Below, piece by piece: positions 9,487 through 18,692 of a stretch of DNA of 64,000 bases; positions within the stretch are counted from its first letter, which is position 1, and each line of letters begins with the position of its first letter. Both the position numbers and the translations under genes were made by a program. The stretch is from Cecembia rubra. Its GTDB lineage: Bacteria > Bacteroidota > Bacteroidia > Cytophagales > Cyclobacteriaceae. The stretch is taken from assembly GCF_003014575.1 (NCBI RefSeq), contig NZ_PYGF01000005.1:124001-188000 (forward strand), written 5' to 3'. Under the pieces are notes generated by a model that was not told the DNA's origin, did not search any database, and saw only the letters and a list, made by a program, of their open reading frames with translations.

Positions 9487-9666
9487 ATGTTTGGATTAGG
9501 AATAATAGGTCTTGCCATATATGTCTATACAGTTTATGATGTAGTCAGCAGCAAATTTGGAGGGCCCAATGATAAATTGGTATGGGTACTCGTGGTTTTG
9601 TTTCTTCCACTTCTCGGCACCATCCTTTGGTTTTTGATGGGAAAGAAAAGTACGCTGGGAAAATAA
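9487..9666 (+). CDS. Small PLDc_N-domain membrane protein
   Basis: 59 residues, two membrane segments: MFGLGIIGLAIYVYTVYDVV and LVWVLVVLFLPLLGTILWFLMGKK. The signature DVVSSKF...NDKLVWVLVVLFLPLLGTILWFLMG matches the PLDc_N family (the N-terminal membrane region of cardiolipin synthases, also found as stand-alone proteins of about 60 residues). No phospholipase HKD motif is present, so it is not an enzyme by itself. It follows a decayed relative by 3 bases. Role unknown; often stress or envelope associated in this phylum (inference). Confidence 0.7.
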   Translation: MFGLGIIGLAIYVYTVYDVVSSKFGGPNDKLVWVLVVLFLPLLGTILWFLMGKKSTLGK

Positions 9667-9886
9667 TTTAAGCCTTCCTCCTTTTTCGTATTTTACCTTT
9701 TTGTGTTATCCCTGGCCTACAGCCCAATAGTTTTGAAGGAACTTGTTTCCTTTATCAAAGAACTTATCCCATTTTTTGGTTACCCGGACTTTTCAGGCCC
9801 AATAAATTAAGAACAATTATCAGAACTTTAAGTACTCAATTCCCTTAACTCCTTCCAAGTTTAAACTTCCAAAATCCATTACTGCC

Positions 9887-10786
9887 TCAATCCGAATTGT
9901 AAATCTTCTCCAAAGCTTCATCCAAGCTGGGGTACCGGAATTCAAATCCAGCCTCCCGTATTTTTTGGGAGGACACTTTATTTCCGCCAAGCACCATCTG
10001 CGCCATTTCGCCCAGGACAAGCTTTAAAGCAAATCCAGGAACCCCAATCCCCACGAATGGTTTTCCGACTTTCTTGGCTGCTTTTTGGGTCAATTCTGTA
10101 TTGGTGGCAGGTTTTGGCCCTACAGCATTATAAATTCCCTTTACCTGTTCATTTTCCAAGGAAAATAAGAAAATTCTGGCCAGATCGTCTATTGCAATCC
10201 AGCTCATCCATTGATTGCCGTTTCCAAGTGGCGCAGCAACAGGAGGTTTAAGCATTTCGACTAGGGCTCCTCCTTTATTGTCGAGCACAATTCCGATGCG
10301 GAGTAAGACAGTCCTGATACCCAATTTTTCAACCATCTTTACTTCATTTTCCCAAGCGAGAACAACATGGGCCAAAAAATCAGTGCCTGCTGGGCAATTT
10401 TCATCCAATGTTTCATCTCCAGTATTAAAGCCATAAAAACCTATTGCTGAGGCAGAAACAAATGCGGCAGGTTTTTTTTCTGATTTTTCCATCGCCTGGA
10501 AAAGTAAAGAAGTGGATTGGGTCCTGCTTTCAAGAATGGCTTTTTTTCTAGCAGCTGTCCATCTCTTGTCTGCCACACCTTCTCCTGCAAGATGGATGAC
10601 TGCATCTGCCCAAAGTATAGCTTCTGGGTCTATTTCCTGCTTTGAAACATCCCATAGGAATGATTTTTGGCTGTTTTGTTTCGGGCTACGGCTGAGCCAG
10701 GCGACTGTATAGCCTTTCCTTTCCAAAAGTTGGGTTATTTTTTTGCCTAAAAGCCCAGAACCTCCGGTGATCAAAATGTTTTTCAT
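9887..10786 (-). CDS. TIGR01777-family NAD-dependent epimerase (SDR39U1-like)
   Basis: 299 residues. N-terminal Rossmann motif ITGGSGLLGKKI (residues 5-16), then DAVIHLAGEGVADKRW, SASAIGFYG, and a C-terminal DUF1731 region (GKPFVGIGVPGFALKLVLGEMAQMVLGGNKVSSQKIREAGFEFRYPSLDEAL). This is the YfcH / SDR39U1 family, often mislabelled SulA-like cell-division inhibitor. It likely binds NADP; the substrate is unknown. Monocistronic, flanked by spacers on both sides. Confidence 0.9.
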   Translation of the reverse strand: MKNILITGGSGLLGKKITQLLERKGYTVAWLSRSPKQNSQKSFLWDVSKQEIDPEAILWADAVIHLAGEGVADKRWTAARKKAILESRTQSTSLLFQAMEKSEKKPAAFVSASAIGFYGFNTGDETLDENCPAGTDFLAHVVLAWENEVKMVEKLGIRTVLLRIGIVLDNKGGALVEMLKPPVAAPLGNGNQWMSWIAIDDLARIFLFSLENEQVKGIYNAVGPKPATNTELTQKAAKKVGKPFVGIGVPGFALKLVLGEMAQMVLGGNKVSSQKIREAGFEFRYPSLDEALEKIYNSD

Positions 10787-11008
10787 AGCTTATTTCCTCT
10801 TATAGTAAAATCTTCGTTTATGGTGCTTTGTTCATATTATACATAAATTTTAGTGCTTTTTCTAAAGATTTTGCCAAGAAAGTATATTTTTGTTGATCTA
10901 AAGGTGATGGGGTTCCACCTTTAACCGCCCATTTTGGTGCTGATGACTCCTACTTCAACGATTGACCGGGGCTCATAGTCTTTGGATTTCATTTTAATTG
11001 CATATTAT

Positions 11009-12307
11009 ATGTTGGAGAGGATCAAAGCTTATCTTAAAACCAAAGAATTTTTACAACTTGAATTTCTTCCCAGTTTTGTTTTTACCCTTAAATGGCTCCT
11101 GATTTCAGGAATTGTAGCATTTATTGCAGGTTCAGCATCTGCTTTCTTTTTGGTGTCTTTGAATTGGGTGACTGACTACCGTGAAGCCAACCTTTGGATC
11201 ATCGCCTTTCTTCCTTTGGGGGGGTTGATCATTGGGCTTACTTACCATTATAAAGGCCAATCCGTATCAAAGGGCAATAATCAACTTTTAGAGGAGTTTT
11301 ATAATCCACAAAAAACCATTCCACTTCGGATGGCACCTTTGGTGCTATTCGGCACTCTCGCTACCCACCTTTTTGGTGGTTCAGCAGGAAGAGAAGGTAC
11401 AGCAGTACAGATGGGGGGAGCCATTGCTGACCAGTTTACCAAATGGTTCAAACTGACCAAAGAAGACCGGAAAATTCTGATTACCATAGGAGTGGCTTCT
11501 GGGTTTTCCTCCGTTTTTGGTACTCCTCTAGCTGGGGCAGTTTTTGCTCTTGAATGGCTGATTATTGGTAGAATCCGATATGAGGCGATTTTACCGGCTT
11601 TCATTAGTGCTTATGTGGCAAATTATGCTTGCTCGGAATTTTGGAATGTTCACCATACCCATTATGAAATACCTTTGGTGCCAGAGATCAACCTACCCAA
11701 TCTTTTGTGGATGATTCCCGCAGGGATTGCATTTGGTTTGGTAGGCCGACTTTTTGCCAAGGCAACTCATACCTGGTCCCAAATATTCAATTCCAAAATC
11801 AAATATCCTCCTTTAAGACCAGTGATAGGTGGTGCTTTGGTTGCATTGATCGTTTGGTCCATGGGAACTACTAAGTATATTGGTTTGGGTATTCCTACCA
11901 TTGTTGATGCTTTTACTGAGAGTCTGCCTTGGTATGATTCTCTTGCTAAGATCTTTATGACTTCCCTGACACTTGGTTCAGGATTTAAAGGAGGGGAAGT
12001 TACCCCCTTGTTTTATACTGGAGCTACTTTAGGTAATGCGCTTTCCGGCATTATCCCATTACCCATGGCCTTATTGGCAGGAGCTGGTTTTGTAGGAGTT
12101 TTTTCCGGTGCAACAAATACCCCTTTGGCTTGCACACTGATGGGGATAGAGCTTTTTGGAGCAGAAGCTGGGATATTTATCGGTTTAGCCTGTGTTTTGG
12201 CCTACAAATTCAGCGGTCATTCAGGTATCTATAATTCCCAGATTATAGGCAGTCCCAAAAGCAGGAAAAGGTTTGATAAAAAAGGAAGTAAACTTGGAGA
12301 ACTTTGA
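11009..12307 (+). CDS. ClC-family chloride channel / transporter
   Basis: 432 residues from ATG 11009; an upstream TTG at 10982 is less likely. About ten to twelve hydrophobic segments. The gate motif appears as GREGT (residues 127-131, Glu129 equals the gating glutamate of GKEGP), preceded by GGSAG, and the second conserved block is GSGFKGGEVTPLFYTGATLGN. These mark the ClC anion family; presence of the gating Glu fits either channel or H+/Cl- exchanger. No C-terminal CBS domains. The protein ends with a basic tail (KSRKRFDKKGSK). Monocistronic. Confidence 0.9.
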   Translation: MLERIKAYLKTKEFLQLEFLPSFVFTLKWLLISGIVAFIAGSASAFFLVSLNWVTDYREANLWIIAFLPLGGLIIGLTYHYKGQSVSKGNNQLLEEFYNPQKTIPLRMAPLVLFGTLATHLFGGSAGREGTAVQMGGAIADQFTKWFKLTKEDRKILITIGVASGFSSVFGTPLAGAVFALEWLIIGRIRYEAILPAFISAYVANYACSEFWNVHHTHYEIPLVPEINLPNLLWMIPAGIAFGLVGRLFAKATHTWSQIFNSKIKYPPLRPVIGGALVALIVWSMGTTKYIGLGIPTIVDAFTESLPWYDSLAKIFMTSLTLGSGFKGGEVTPLFYTGATLGNALSGIIPLPMALLAGAGFVGVFSGATNTPLACTLMGIELFGAEAGIFIGLACVLAYKFSGHSGIYNSQIIGSPKSRKRFDKKGSKLGEL

Positions 12308-12476
12308 CATAACTGTTTTTAATCCCTAAGGTCTCAAAATGCTTATTTTTGATTTTGCTTAAATTCGAGGTTTTACTGTTAAGTTTTTCAATTAATCCGG
12401 TAAATCATTTGGGTAATATTTATATTTTCAAACTATTGTATCAAAGTAACGTGTAATTAAGCAAAACATTTTTCTT

Positions 12477-12866
12477 ATGAAGAATTTACATGTTTTGATT
12501 TGGGTAATATGCCTTGCCTCTTGTACAAGTCAGAAGAAAATGATGAATTCTTGGATAGGTGCTTCCAAAGAAATTTTAAAAAAAGACTGGGGAGAGCCTA
12601 TCAATTCCATAAATATTGAACCGCTCGGAGAAATCCTGGTTTTTGTAAAGGAAGTGCAATACATGTTTTCAGGACATAGTTGGATGGCATCACTTGATTC
12701 TGGTCCTGGTGGACCGGTGCTCACTGATGAGGATAGAAGATGGAAATATACCTTATTTATGGTCGATAAAGAAGGTTTAATTCACCATTGGGAGAAACAT
12801 GTCTATTTAGCTCCTCCAGGGAAAATCAGTTTTTCGGTTCGTGCCAATGATGAAGATGTCAATTGA
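12477..12866 (+). CDS. Small hypothetical lipoprotein
   Basis: 129 residues with signal MKNLHVLIWVICLASC (lipobox LASC, Cys16). The segment SWIGASKEILKKDWGEP recalls the first helix-turn of SmpA/BamE-like small lipoproteins, but the rest does not match well, so this is only a hint. Expected to sit in the periplasm on a membrane. It lies alone between the ClC gene and icd, 170 bases after the former. Confidence 0.65.
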   Translation: MKNLHVLIWVICLASCTSQKKMMNSWIGASKEILKKDWGEPINSINIEPLGEILVFVKEVQYMFSGHSWMASLDSGPGGPVLTDEDRRWKYTLFMVDKEGLIHHWEKHVYLAPPGKISFSVRANDEDVN

Positions 12867-12986
12867 TGGGTTATCATATTAAACCCAAAACATAAAATAA
12901 ATTTATAGCAAATATTTCAAACATAAATAAAAATTTATGAAATAGATTCTAGAACTTTGTTTTATCATCAACAAAATCAAGAGGCA

Positions 12987-14423
12987 ATGAAACGAATCAC
13001 AGTAGCAAAAGGAGATGGGATTGGTCCGGAAATCATGGACGCCACGCTCGCCATTATCAAAGCCGCCGGTGCCCAAATTGAGGTAGATGAAATTGAAGTA
13101 GGTGAAAAGGTTTATTTAGCCGGCAACACTTCAGGCATCGCCAAAGAATCTTGGGATATTATTCGTAGAAATAAAGTTTTTTTGAAAGCCCCTATCACCA
13201 CTCCCCAAGGAGGAGGATACAAGAGCTTGAATGTGACTACCAGGAAATTTTTGGGTCTTTATGCCAATATTCGTCCATGTATGAGTTTGCATCCATTTGT
13301 GGATACGAAACATCCTCAAATGGATATTGTGATTGTCAGGGAAAATGAGGAGGATCTATATGCTGGGATTGAGCATCAGCAAACTGATGAAGTGGTACAA
13401 TGCCTAAAGCTTATCAGTCGTCCGGGTTGTGAAAAAATTGTTCGCTATGCATTTGAATATGCCAGACAATATAGGCGAAAAAAAGTGACCTGCTTTACAA
13501 AGGACAATATCATGAAGCAAACCGATGGGCTTTTCCATCAGGTTTTTGATGAAATCGCGAAAGAATACCCTGAAATTGAAAATGAGCATTGGATCATAGA
13601 CATCGGTGCAGCAAAAATGGCAGATACACCAGAAGCTTTTGATGTGATTGTAATGCCAAATTTGTATGGAGATGTTTTGAGTGATGTGGCCGCACAAATA
13701 GCAGGTTCTGTTGGATTGGCAGGTTCGGCCAATATAGGCGAAGAATGTGCCATGTTTGAAGCCATCCATGGCTCAGCACCAAGAAGAGCAGGTCAGAATA
13801 TGGCCAATCCATCTGGTCTTTTGCAAGGTGCAATCCAAATGCTTTCCCATATCGGTCAAAGTGATGTGGCAGAGAAAGTACAAAATGCCTGGTTGAAAAC
13901 CATTGAAGATGGAATCCATACCTATGACATCTACAAAGAAGGAGTAAGTAAAGAAAAAGTGGGTACCAAAGAATTTGCTGAGGCGGTGATCAGGAATTTG
14001 GGTAAAAAGCCATCCCAGCTTAAGGCTGTCGCTTACGCAAAAGAAACTACGCTTAACCTCCCTAAGTACGCCCGTAAAGCTCCCCTTAAGAAGGACTTGG
14101 AAGGTGTGGATGTCTTTGTACACTGGGCAGGTACTGATGCCGAAGAACTTGCTGAAAAGATTCAGCAATTGAATTCTGAAGAGGTGAAATTGACCATGAT
14201 CACCAACCGGGGGATCAAGGTATGGCCAGAAGGGTTCCCTGAAACTTTCTGTACTGACCACTGGCGTTGCCGTTTTAAGCCTGTTGAAGGAAAGCAACTG
14301 ACCAAGCAGCACATCATCCAATTGCTACAAATAGCAGAAGCAAGGCATGTGGATGTGATAAAAACAGAAAATCTCTATGCTTTTGAAGGAAAATCCGCCT
14401 ACTCTTTGGGACAAGGCCAATAG
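12987..14423 (+). CDS. icd: NADP-dependent isocitrate dehydrogenase
   Basis: 478 residues from ATG 12987 (an in-frame TTG at 12957 adds ten poor residues). Motifs: AKGDGIGPEIMDATL at the N-terminus, KAPITTPQGGG, SLNVTTRKFLGLYANIRP with the substrate-phosphate loop, VREN.EDLYAGIEHQ, NLYGDVLSDVAAQIAGSVGLAGSANIG, and EAIHGSAPRRAGQNMANPSG. The C-terminal extension of about 140 residues fits the TIGR02924 type found in Rickettsia and many Bacteroidota. It converts isocitrate to 2-oxoglutarate in the TCA cycle in the cytoplasm. A terminator follows. Confidence 0.95.
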   Translation: MKRITVAKGDGIGPEIMDATLAIIKAAGAQIEVDEIEVGEKVYLAGNTSGIAKESWDIIRRNKVFLKAPITTPQGGGYKSLNVTTRKFLGLYANIRPCMSLHPFVDTKHPQMDIVIVRENEEDLYAGIEHQQTDEVVQCLKLISRPGCEKIVRYAFEYARQYRRKKVTCFTKDNIMKQTDGLFHQVFDEIAKEYPEIENEHWIIDIGAAKMADTPEAFDVIVMPNLYGDVLSDVAAQIAGSVGLAGSANIGEECAMFEAIHGSAPRRAGQNMANPSGLLQGAIQMLSHIGQSDVAEKVQNAWLKTIEDGIHTYDIYKEGVSKEKVGTKEFAEAVIRNLGKKPSQLKAVAYAKETTLNLPKYARKAPLKKDLEGVDVFVHWAGTDAEELAEKIQQLNSEEVKLTMITNRGIKVWPEGFPETFCTDHWRCRFKPVEGKQLTKQHIIQLLQIAEARHVDVIKTENLYAFEGKSAYSLGQGQ

Positions 14424-14446
14424 ATTATAATAGTGGAAGAGATTAG

Positions 14447-14486
14447 AACCACTTTCGGGAAAGTTACCGGAAGTGGTTTTATTTTT
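14447..14486 (+). terminator. Terminator after icd
   Basis: AACCACTT (14447-14454) pairs with AAGTGGTT (14471-14478), extended inward by a short C/G stem, followed by TTATTTTT. It lies within what an over-extended start of the next gene would cover, supporting the later start at 14568. Confidence 0.7.
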
Positions 14487-14567
14487 AATACAAGAATTTC
14501 AAGCTTGAATGAGGCAACTTTTAAGTCCTTTTACTATTTTGTTTGCTTCAATCAAGCTTTATTGAAA

Positions 14568-17381
14568 ATGAAAACCAACAAATCCCTGACTTCACTCTTT
14601 GTACTTTTTATTATTTGCATAGTCCATAGCTTTGCCCAAGTCAATTTTTCCGATGAAGTTCCTTTGGATCCAAGGGTAAGGAGAGGAGTTCTTTCCAATG
14701 GTCTTACTTATTATATACAGCAAAATCCTAAGCCAGAAAACAAAGTAGAATTACGACTTGCGGTAAATGCTGGTTCGGTGCTCGAATCTAAAAAGCAACT
14801 TGGCTTGGCACATTTTACCGAGCACATGGCATTTAATGGTACAAGGAATTTCGAGAAGAATGAGTTGGTATCTTATCTCCAATCCATAGGAGTTTCCTTT
14901 GGGGCTGATCTGAATGCTTATACCAGTTTTGATGAAACGGTTTATATCCTACCAATTCCATCAGATGACGAGGAGAAATTACGAAGTGGCTTTCTGGTAC
15001 TAAGTGATTGGGCAGGAGGGATCTTGATGCGGGGAGAAGATATTGATGCAGAGCGTGGCATCATAGTGGAGGAATGGAGAACAGGACAAGGTTACTCCCA
15101 AAGGCTAAGAGATCAATATTTGCCAATAATGCTCCATAATTCCCAGTATGCGGACAGACTCCCTATTGGAAAAATGGAAGTGATAAAGAATTTTGAATAT
15201 GAGACAATCCGGCAATTTTATAGGGATTGGTACCGGCCTAATAATATGGCTGTAATCGCGGTAGGTGATGAGGATCCAGATAAATTGCTCGCTTTGATTG
15301 AAGAGTATTTCGGATCATGGGAAAATCCCAGAAATGCGCCAAAAAGGAAATTTTTTGAAGTGCCCGAACATAAGGAAACCTTTGTGTCCATATTGACAGA
15401 CCCAGAGGCTCCGGGGATTCAGATCCAGCTTTTTTATAAGCATAAGGCACTTCCATTGAGCACCAAGGAAGATTATCGCAACTTCCTTTTACGTACCTTA
15501 TACGGGGGTATGTTGACACAGCGTTTGGATGAAATCCGTCAGAAGCCTGATGCCCCTTTTATTTTTGCAGGAACAGGATATGGAAATTTTGTAAGAGATC
15601 TTGATTATTTCTCCGCTTCAGGGGTTGTTGCTCCTGGCAAGGTGGAAGCTGGCATTCAGGCTTTGATTGCCGAAAACGAAAGAGTGGCAAGTTTTGGCTT
15701 CACCCAAGGTGAATTGGATAGGGTGAAGCGTTCGGTACTCAACAGTGCAGAAAGGGCATTTAAAGAAATGGACAAAACGGAATCCAGTGCCTTGGTAGGC
15801 CGCTATGTCAACCATTACCTAAATGGCCGTTTTGCAGAAGGGGAGGCTTGGAAGTATGAATTTTATCGGGAAATTCTGCCAAAAATCACATTGGAAGAAC
15901 TGAATGCGCTGGCCAAGACTTTGGTGAGGGAAGATAATAGGGTCATCATAGTTACGGCCCCGGATAGTGAAAAAGAAAATTTACCAACCGAAAAACAGGT
16001 ATTGGCGCTCTTTGATGCAGTGGGAAAAATGGATTTACAACCTTATGAAGAAAAACTTTTAGCTGAAAACCTTCTAGAGAATCTTCCTGCTCCGGGCAGG
16101 ATTGAAACTATGGAGCATATTTCACCTATAGATGTATATGAAATCATCCTTTCCAATGGAGTAAAAGTTTTTGTAAAACCAACTGATTTTAAAAATGATG
16201 AGATTGTATTCAGTGTAAGAGGAGAAGGTGGTGTTTCTTTATTTGGAGATGAGGACCATTATTCCGCCAGCTATGCCGGCGTTTTGGTAAATGTCATGGG
16301 TGTTGGAGAATTTAATCCAACAGACTTACGGAAAATTTTGGCAGGAAAATCTGTTTCTGTTACTCCCAACCTGGGCACCTATTCACAGACGATTTCAGGA
16401 AGTGCCTCTCCTAAGGATTTGGAAATGGCCATGCAATTGATCTATTTGTACTTTACAGCCCCAAGGGAAGACAGGCAGTTATTTGATGTATTTATCAATA
16501 ACCAAAAGACACAGTTGGCCTCAGCACAATCCAACCCGGATTACCAATTTTCCAAAGAACTGAACCGCATCCTTGTGAATGGGAATCTTAGGGCAACAAG
16601 CATTTATGCCCCAGAGGAATTGGCAAAAATCGATATGCCAAGGGCTTTAGAGATCTATGCAGAGAGTTTTAGTAATGCTGCGAATTTTGAGTTTTTCTTT
16701 ACAGGCAATATTGACTTGGAAACTTTCAAGCCCTTATTAGAGCAATACGTTGCATCATTGCCTTCCAATCCTGACCAATTGGATAAATTTAGGGATTTGG
16801 GCATAAGAACTCCACGAGGTAAATCCGAGACAATAAAAGTGGGTACTGATGAGAAAAGTCAAGTAATATTGTTTTTTTCTGATGAAGTGGAGTATGATAG
16901 AAAAAAAGCCACCGACATCTATTATTTAGGAGAAATTTTAACCATCAAATTGATTGAAACACTTAGAGAAGAAATCGGGGGAGTTTATGGAGTTGGGGCA
17001 AGCGGTAGTTTGGGTATACAGCCTGTTGGCAATTTTTCCTTCTCTATTGGATTTCCCTGCAGTCCTGATATGGTGGATTCTTTGATAGAAGCCGCCTGGG
17101 CTGAAATCAGAAAAATCCAGGAAAATGGTCCTCTTGAAGATGATCTCAACAAAGTTAAAGAAAAGCGAAGATTAGCCTTGGAAGAAAACCTCAAGCGGAA
17201 CAATTACTGGAATGCCCAGTTATCAGCTATCCGATTATATGGCTTGCCTTTTGATGCTATTCTGGAAGCCAAAGATTACATTGAGGCTGTAAGTGTGGAA
17301 AGGATACAAAAAGTAGCGCAGGAATTCTTGGTCAAAGAAAATCTTTTGGAAATCAAGAAGTATCCTTTAGGAAGGGAGTAA
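14568..17381 (+). CDS. M16-family zinc metallopeptidase (pitrilysin-like), secreted
   Basis: 937 residues from ATG 14568, which begins a clear signal peptide (MKTNKSLTSLFVLFIICIVHSFAQ). An in-frame GTG at 14433 would place the terminator of icd inside the gene and is rejected. The inverted zinc motif HFTEH is at residues 82-86 with the third ligand Glu162 (AERGII), 76 residues on, as in pitrilysin. Two M16 halves follow; the second is inactive-type and holds the R/Y substrate region (REEIGGVYGVGASGSLG). It degrades peptides in the periplasm. Monocistronic. Confidence 0.93.
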   Translation: MKTNKSLTSLFVLFIICIVHSFAQVNFSDEVPLDPRVRRGVLSNGLTYYIQQNPKPENKVELRLAVNAGSVLESKKQLGLAHFTEHMAFNGTRNFEKNELVSYLQSIGVSFGADLNAYTSFDETVYILPIPSDDEEKLRSGFLVLSDWAGGILMRGEDIDAERGIIVEEWRTGQGYSQRLRDQYLPIMLHNSQYADRLPIGKMEVIKNFEYETIRQFYRDWYRPNNMAVIAVGDEDPDKLLALIEEYFGSWENPRNAPKRKFFEVPEHKETFVSILTDPEAPGIQIQLFYKHKALPLSTKEDYRNFLLRTLYGGMLTQRLDEIRQKPDAPFIFAGTGYGNFVRDLDYFSASGVVAPGKVEAGIQALIAENERVASFGFTQGELDRVKRSVLNSAERAFKEMDKTESSALVGRYVNHYLNGRFAEGEAWKYEFYREILPKITLEELNALAKTLVREDNRVIIVTAPDSEKENLPTEKQVLALFDAVGKMDLQPYEEKLLAENLLENLPAPGRIETMEHISPIDVYEIILSNGVKVFVKPTDFKNDEIVFSVRGEGGVSLFGDEDHYSASYAGVLVNVMGVGEFNPTDLRKILAGKSVSVTPNLGTYSQTISGSASPKDLEMAMQLIYLYFTAPREDRQLFDVFINNQKTQLASAQSNPDYQFSKELNRILVNGNLRATSIYAPEELAKIDMPRALEIYAESFSNAANFEFFFTGNIDLETFKPLLEQYVASLPSNPDQLDKFRDLGIRTPRGKSETIKVGTDEKSQVILFFSDEVEYDRKKATDIYYLGEILTIKLIETLREEIGGVYGVGASGSLGIQPVGNFSFSIGFPCSPDMVDSLIEAAWAEIRKIQENGPLEDDLNKVKEKRRLALEENLKRNNYWNAQLSAIRLYGLPFDAILEAKDYIEAVSVERIQKVAQEFLVKENLLEIKKYPLGRE

Positions 17382-17541
17382 GGCTATATTATTGCAGCAT
17401 AAGGGGCCTACATGCTTCTATTGTCACATGATTTTATTCCAGAATGATGAATTAGGAATGAAGAATGGGGGCAAAATTGCAAGAGGAAAGTAAGAGCCAA
17501 AGCAAAAGCAAAAAGAGCCCAATGGCTACCTGATACCGGAT

Positions 17542-17919
17542 TCATCCTAAAGATATCGCGCCAGGCAGGATACTTGCAAAAGTAAAGGTCCAATCCAAGA
17601 CCAGTGAGGAGGATTCTAAATTACCAAAATGCATTTTGGTAAAAAACATGGTGGTAAAGCCAAAGGAAGCATTAAACCAAGTAAAAGAGAGGTAGACTTC
17701 ATCTGGCCTTTTGTTTTGTTTATGGATGACCCATACCAGAAATGCAAGTCCGATCCCCATTAATACCCACCAAAATTCCTTATAGGTAATAATATTACCC
17801 TCCCGATTATTGGTTGGATAAAAATAAATCCAAACTAGGTTGGCTAGAAATATGATGGGAAAAAGGAGGTAAATAGGTTTAACAAAACGTTTCCTACAAG
17901 TAAAGTAACTAAAATACAT
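17542..17919 (-). CDS. Hypothetical small membrane protein
   Basis: 125 residues with about four hydrophobic segments: IYLLFPIIFLANLVWIYFYP, FWWVLMGIGLAFLVWVIH, FGFTTMFF, and LVLDWTFTFASILPGAI. Regular alternation of segments and basic loops (HKQNKRPDE) supports a real gene. I cannot name it. The C-terminus may be shortened, as the final segment ends abruptly. It is divergent from pnuC; the spacer 17920-18068 holds no recognised riboswitch. The 160 bases between it and the M16 gene are purine-rich with short repeats (AATGATGAATTAGGAATGAA) and hold no gene. Confidence 0.5.
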   Translation of the reverse strand: MYFSYFTCRKRFVKPIYLLFPIIFLANLVWIYFYPTNNREGNIITYKEFWWVLMGIGLAFLVWVIHKQNKRPDEVYLSFTWFNASFGFTTMFFTKMHFGNLESSSLVLDWTFTFASILPGAISLG

Positions 17920-18068
17920 GTTTTGGTCAATTTCCAGTTTGAAAAACTAATAGGAGAAATTCATTTTATTCAATGAACACCCTGACCTCCTTAACTTAAT
18001 GTTTTCGCAATCCGACTTTCGAAGTCCGCCTTCTTTCCAATACGAAATTTTCTCTTTTAATTAGCTCT

Positions 18069-18692
18069 ATGGATTTACAATGGATTTGGGAAGACATCTC
18101 AGAAGGGATTGCAGAAATGAGCTGGCTTGAAGCCATTGCGGTATTTTTAGGTATTGCATCCGTATTTTATTCAATTAGGAAAAATATCCTGGTATTCCCC
18201 ACTGGCATGATCTCCACGTTGATTTATGTGTATATCTGTCTAAAGTACAAGCTCTATGCAGACATGGGCATCAATGCTTATTATTTTACTATGTCAATTT
18301 ATGGCTGGTACCTTTGGTCCCGCCCATCCAATGGAAAGGCTGAACTACCTGTGACTTGGTTGGACAAAAAGGGAATTGCAACATCTGTGTTGCTGCTCTT
18401 GGGTTCTTACGTAGTTCTGTTTTTCGTTCTTGCCAATTTTACGGATTCAGATGTTCCTTATTGGGATTCATTCACCACAGCTTCAGCCTTTGTAGGGATG
18501 TGGCTGATGGCCAAGAAAAAGGTCGAAAACTGGATTGCATGGATCATTACCGATATCGTTTCAGTCCCTTTATATTTCTACAAAGGATTAATACTGACCT
18601 CTTTTCAGTTTTTGTTTTTTACTGTACTGGCCACTATAGGGCTGATTGAGTGGATGAGGTCGGCCAAGGTAAAGCAAGAGGTTTATGCTTAA
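18069..18692 (+). CDS. pnuC: PnuC-family vitamin transporter (nicotinamide riboside type)
   Basis: 207 residues, about seven membrane segments. Family features: LGIASVFYSIRKNILVFPTGMISTLIYVYICLKYKLYADMGINAYYF and the tryptophan motif YGWYLW. PnuC proteins move nicotinamide riboside by facilitated diffusion, with trapping by phosphorylation; closely related PnuT and PnuX carry thiamine and riboflavin. Its stop overlaps the start of the NadR-like kinase by 8 bases, so the two are translated together, which favours nicotinamide riboside. The thiamine-regulated receptor 2 kb downstream leaves PnuT as an alternative. Confidence 0.85.
   Translation: MDLQWIWEDISEGIAEMSWLEAIAVFLGIASVFYSIRKNILVFPTGMISTLIYVYICLKYKLYADMGINAYYFTMSIYGWYLWSRPSNGKAELPVTWLDKKGIATSVLLLLGSYVVLFFVLANFTDSDVPYWDSFTTASAFVGMWLMAKKKVENWIAWIITDIVSVPLYFYKGLILTSFQFLFFTVLATIGLIEWMRSAKVKQEVYA

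Noticed and set aside
10982-11008. TTG extension of the ClC gene
   Set aside because: Adds nine residues with no family support; ATG at 11009 is the simpler start.
13773-14321. 182-codon open frame opposite icd
   Set aside because: Antisense shadow of the IF-safe isocitrate dehydrogenase gene; no signal, motif or promoter.
14433-14567. Upstream extension of the M16 peptidase from GTG
   Set aside because: Would contain the icd terminator and hide the signal peptide that starts at 14568.
17441-17466. AATGATGAATTAGGAATGAA text as part of a mobile repeat
   Set aside because: Similar wording near 24694 is only simple A/G-rich sequence; no ends or duplication could be defined.
18356-18649. 97-codon second frame inside pnuC
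   Set aside because: Shadow frame of a clear membrane transporter gene.
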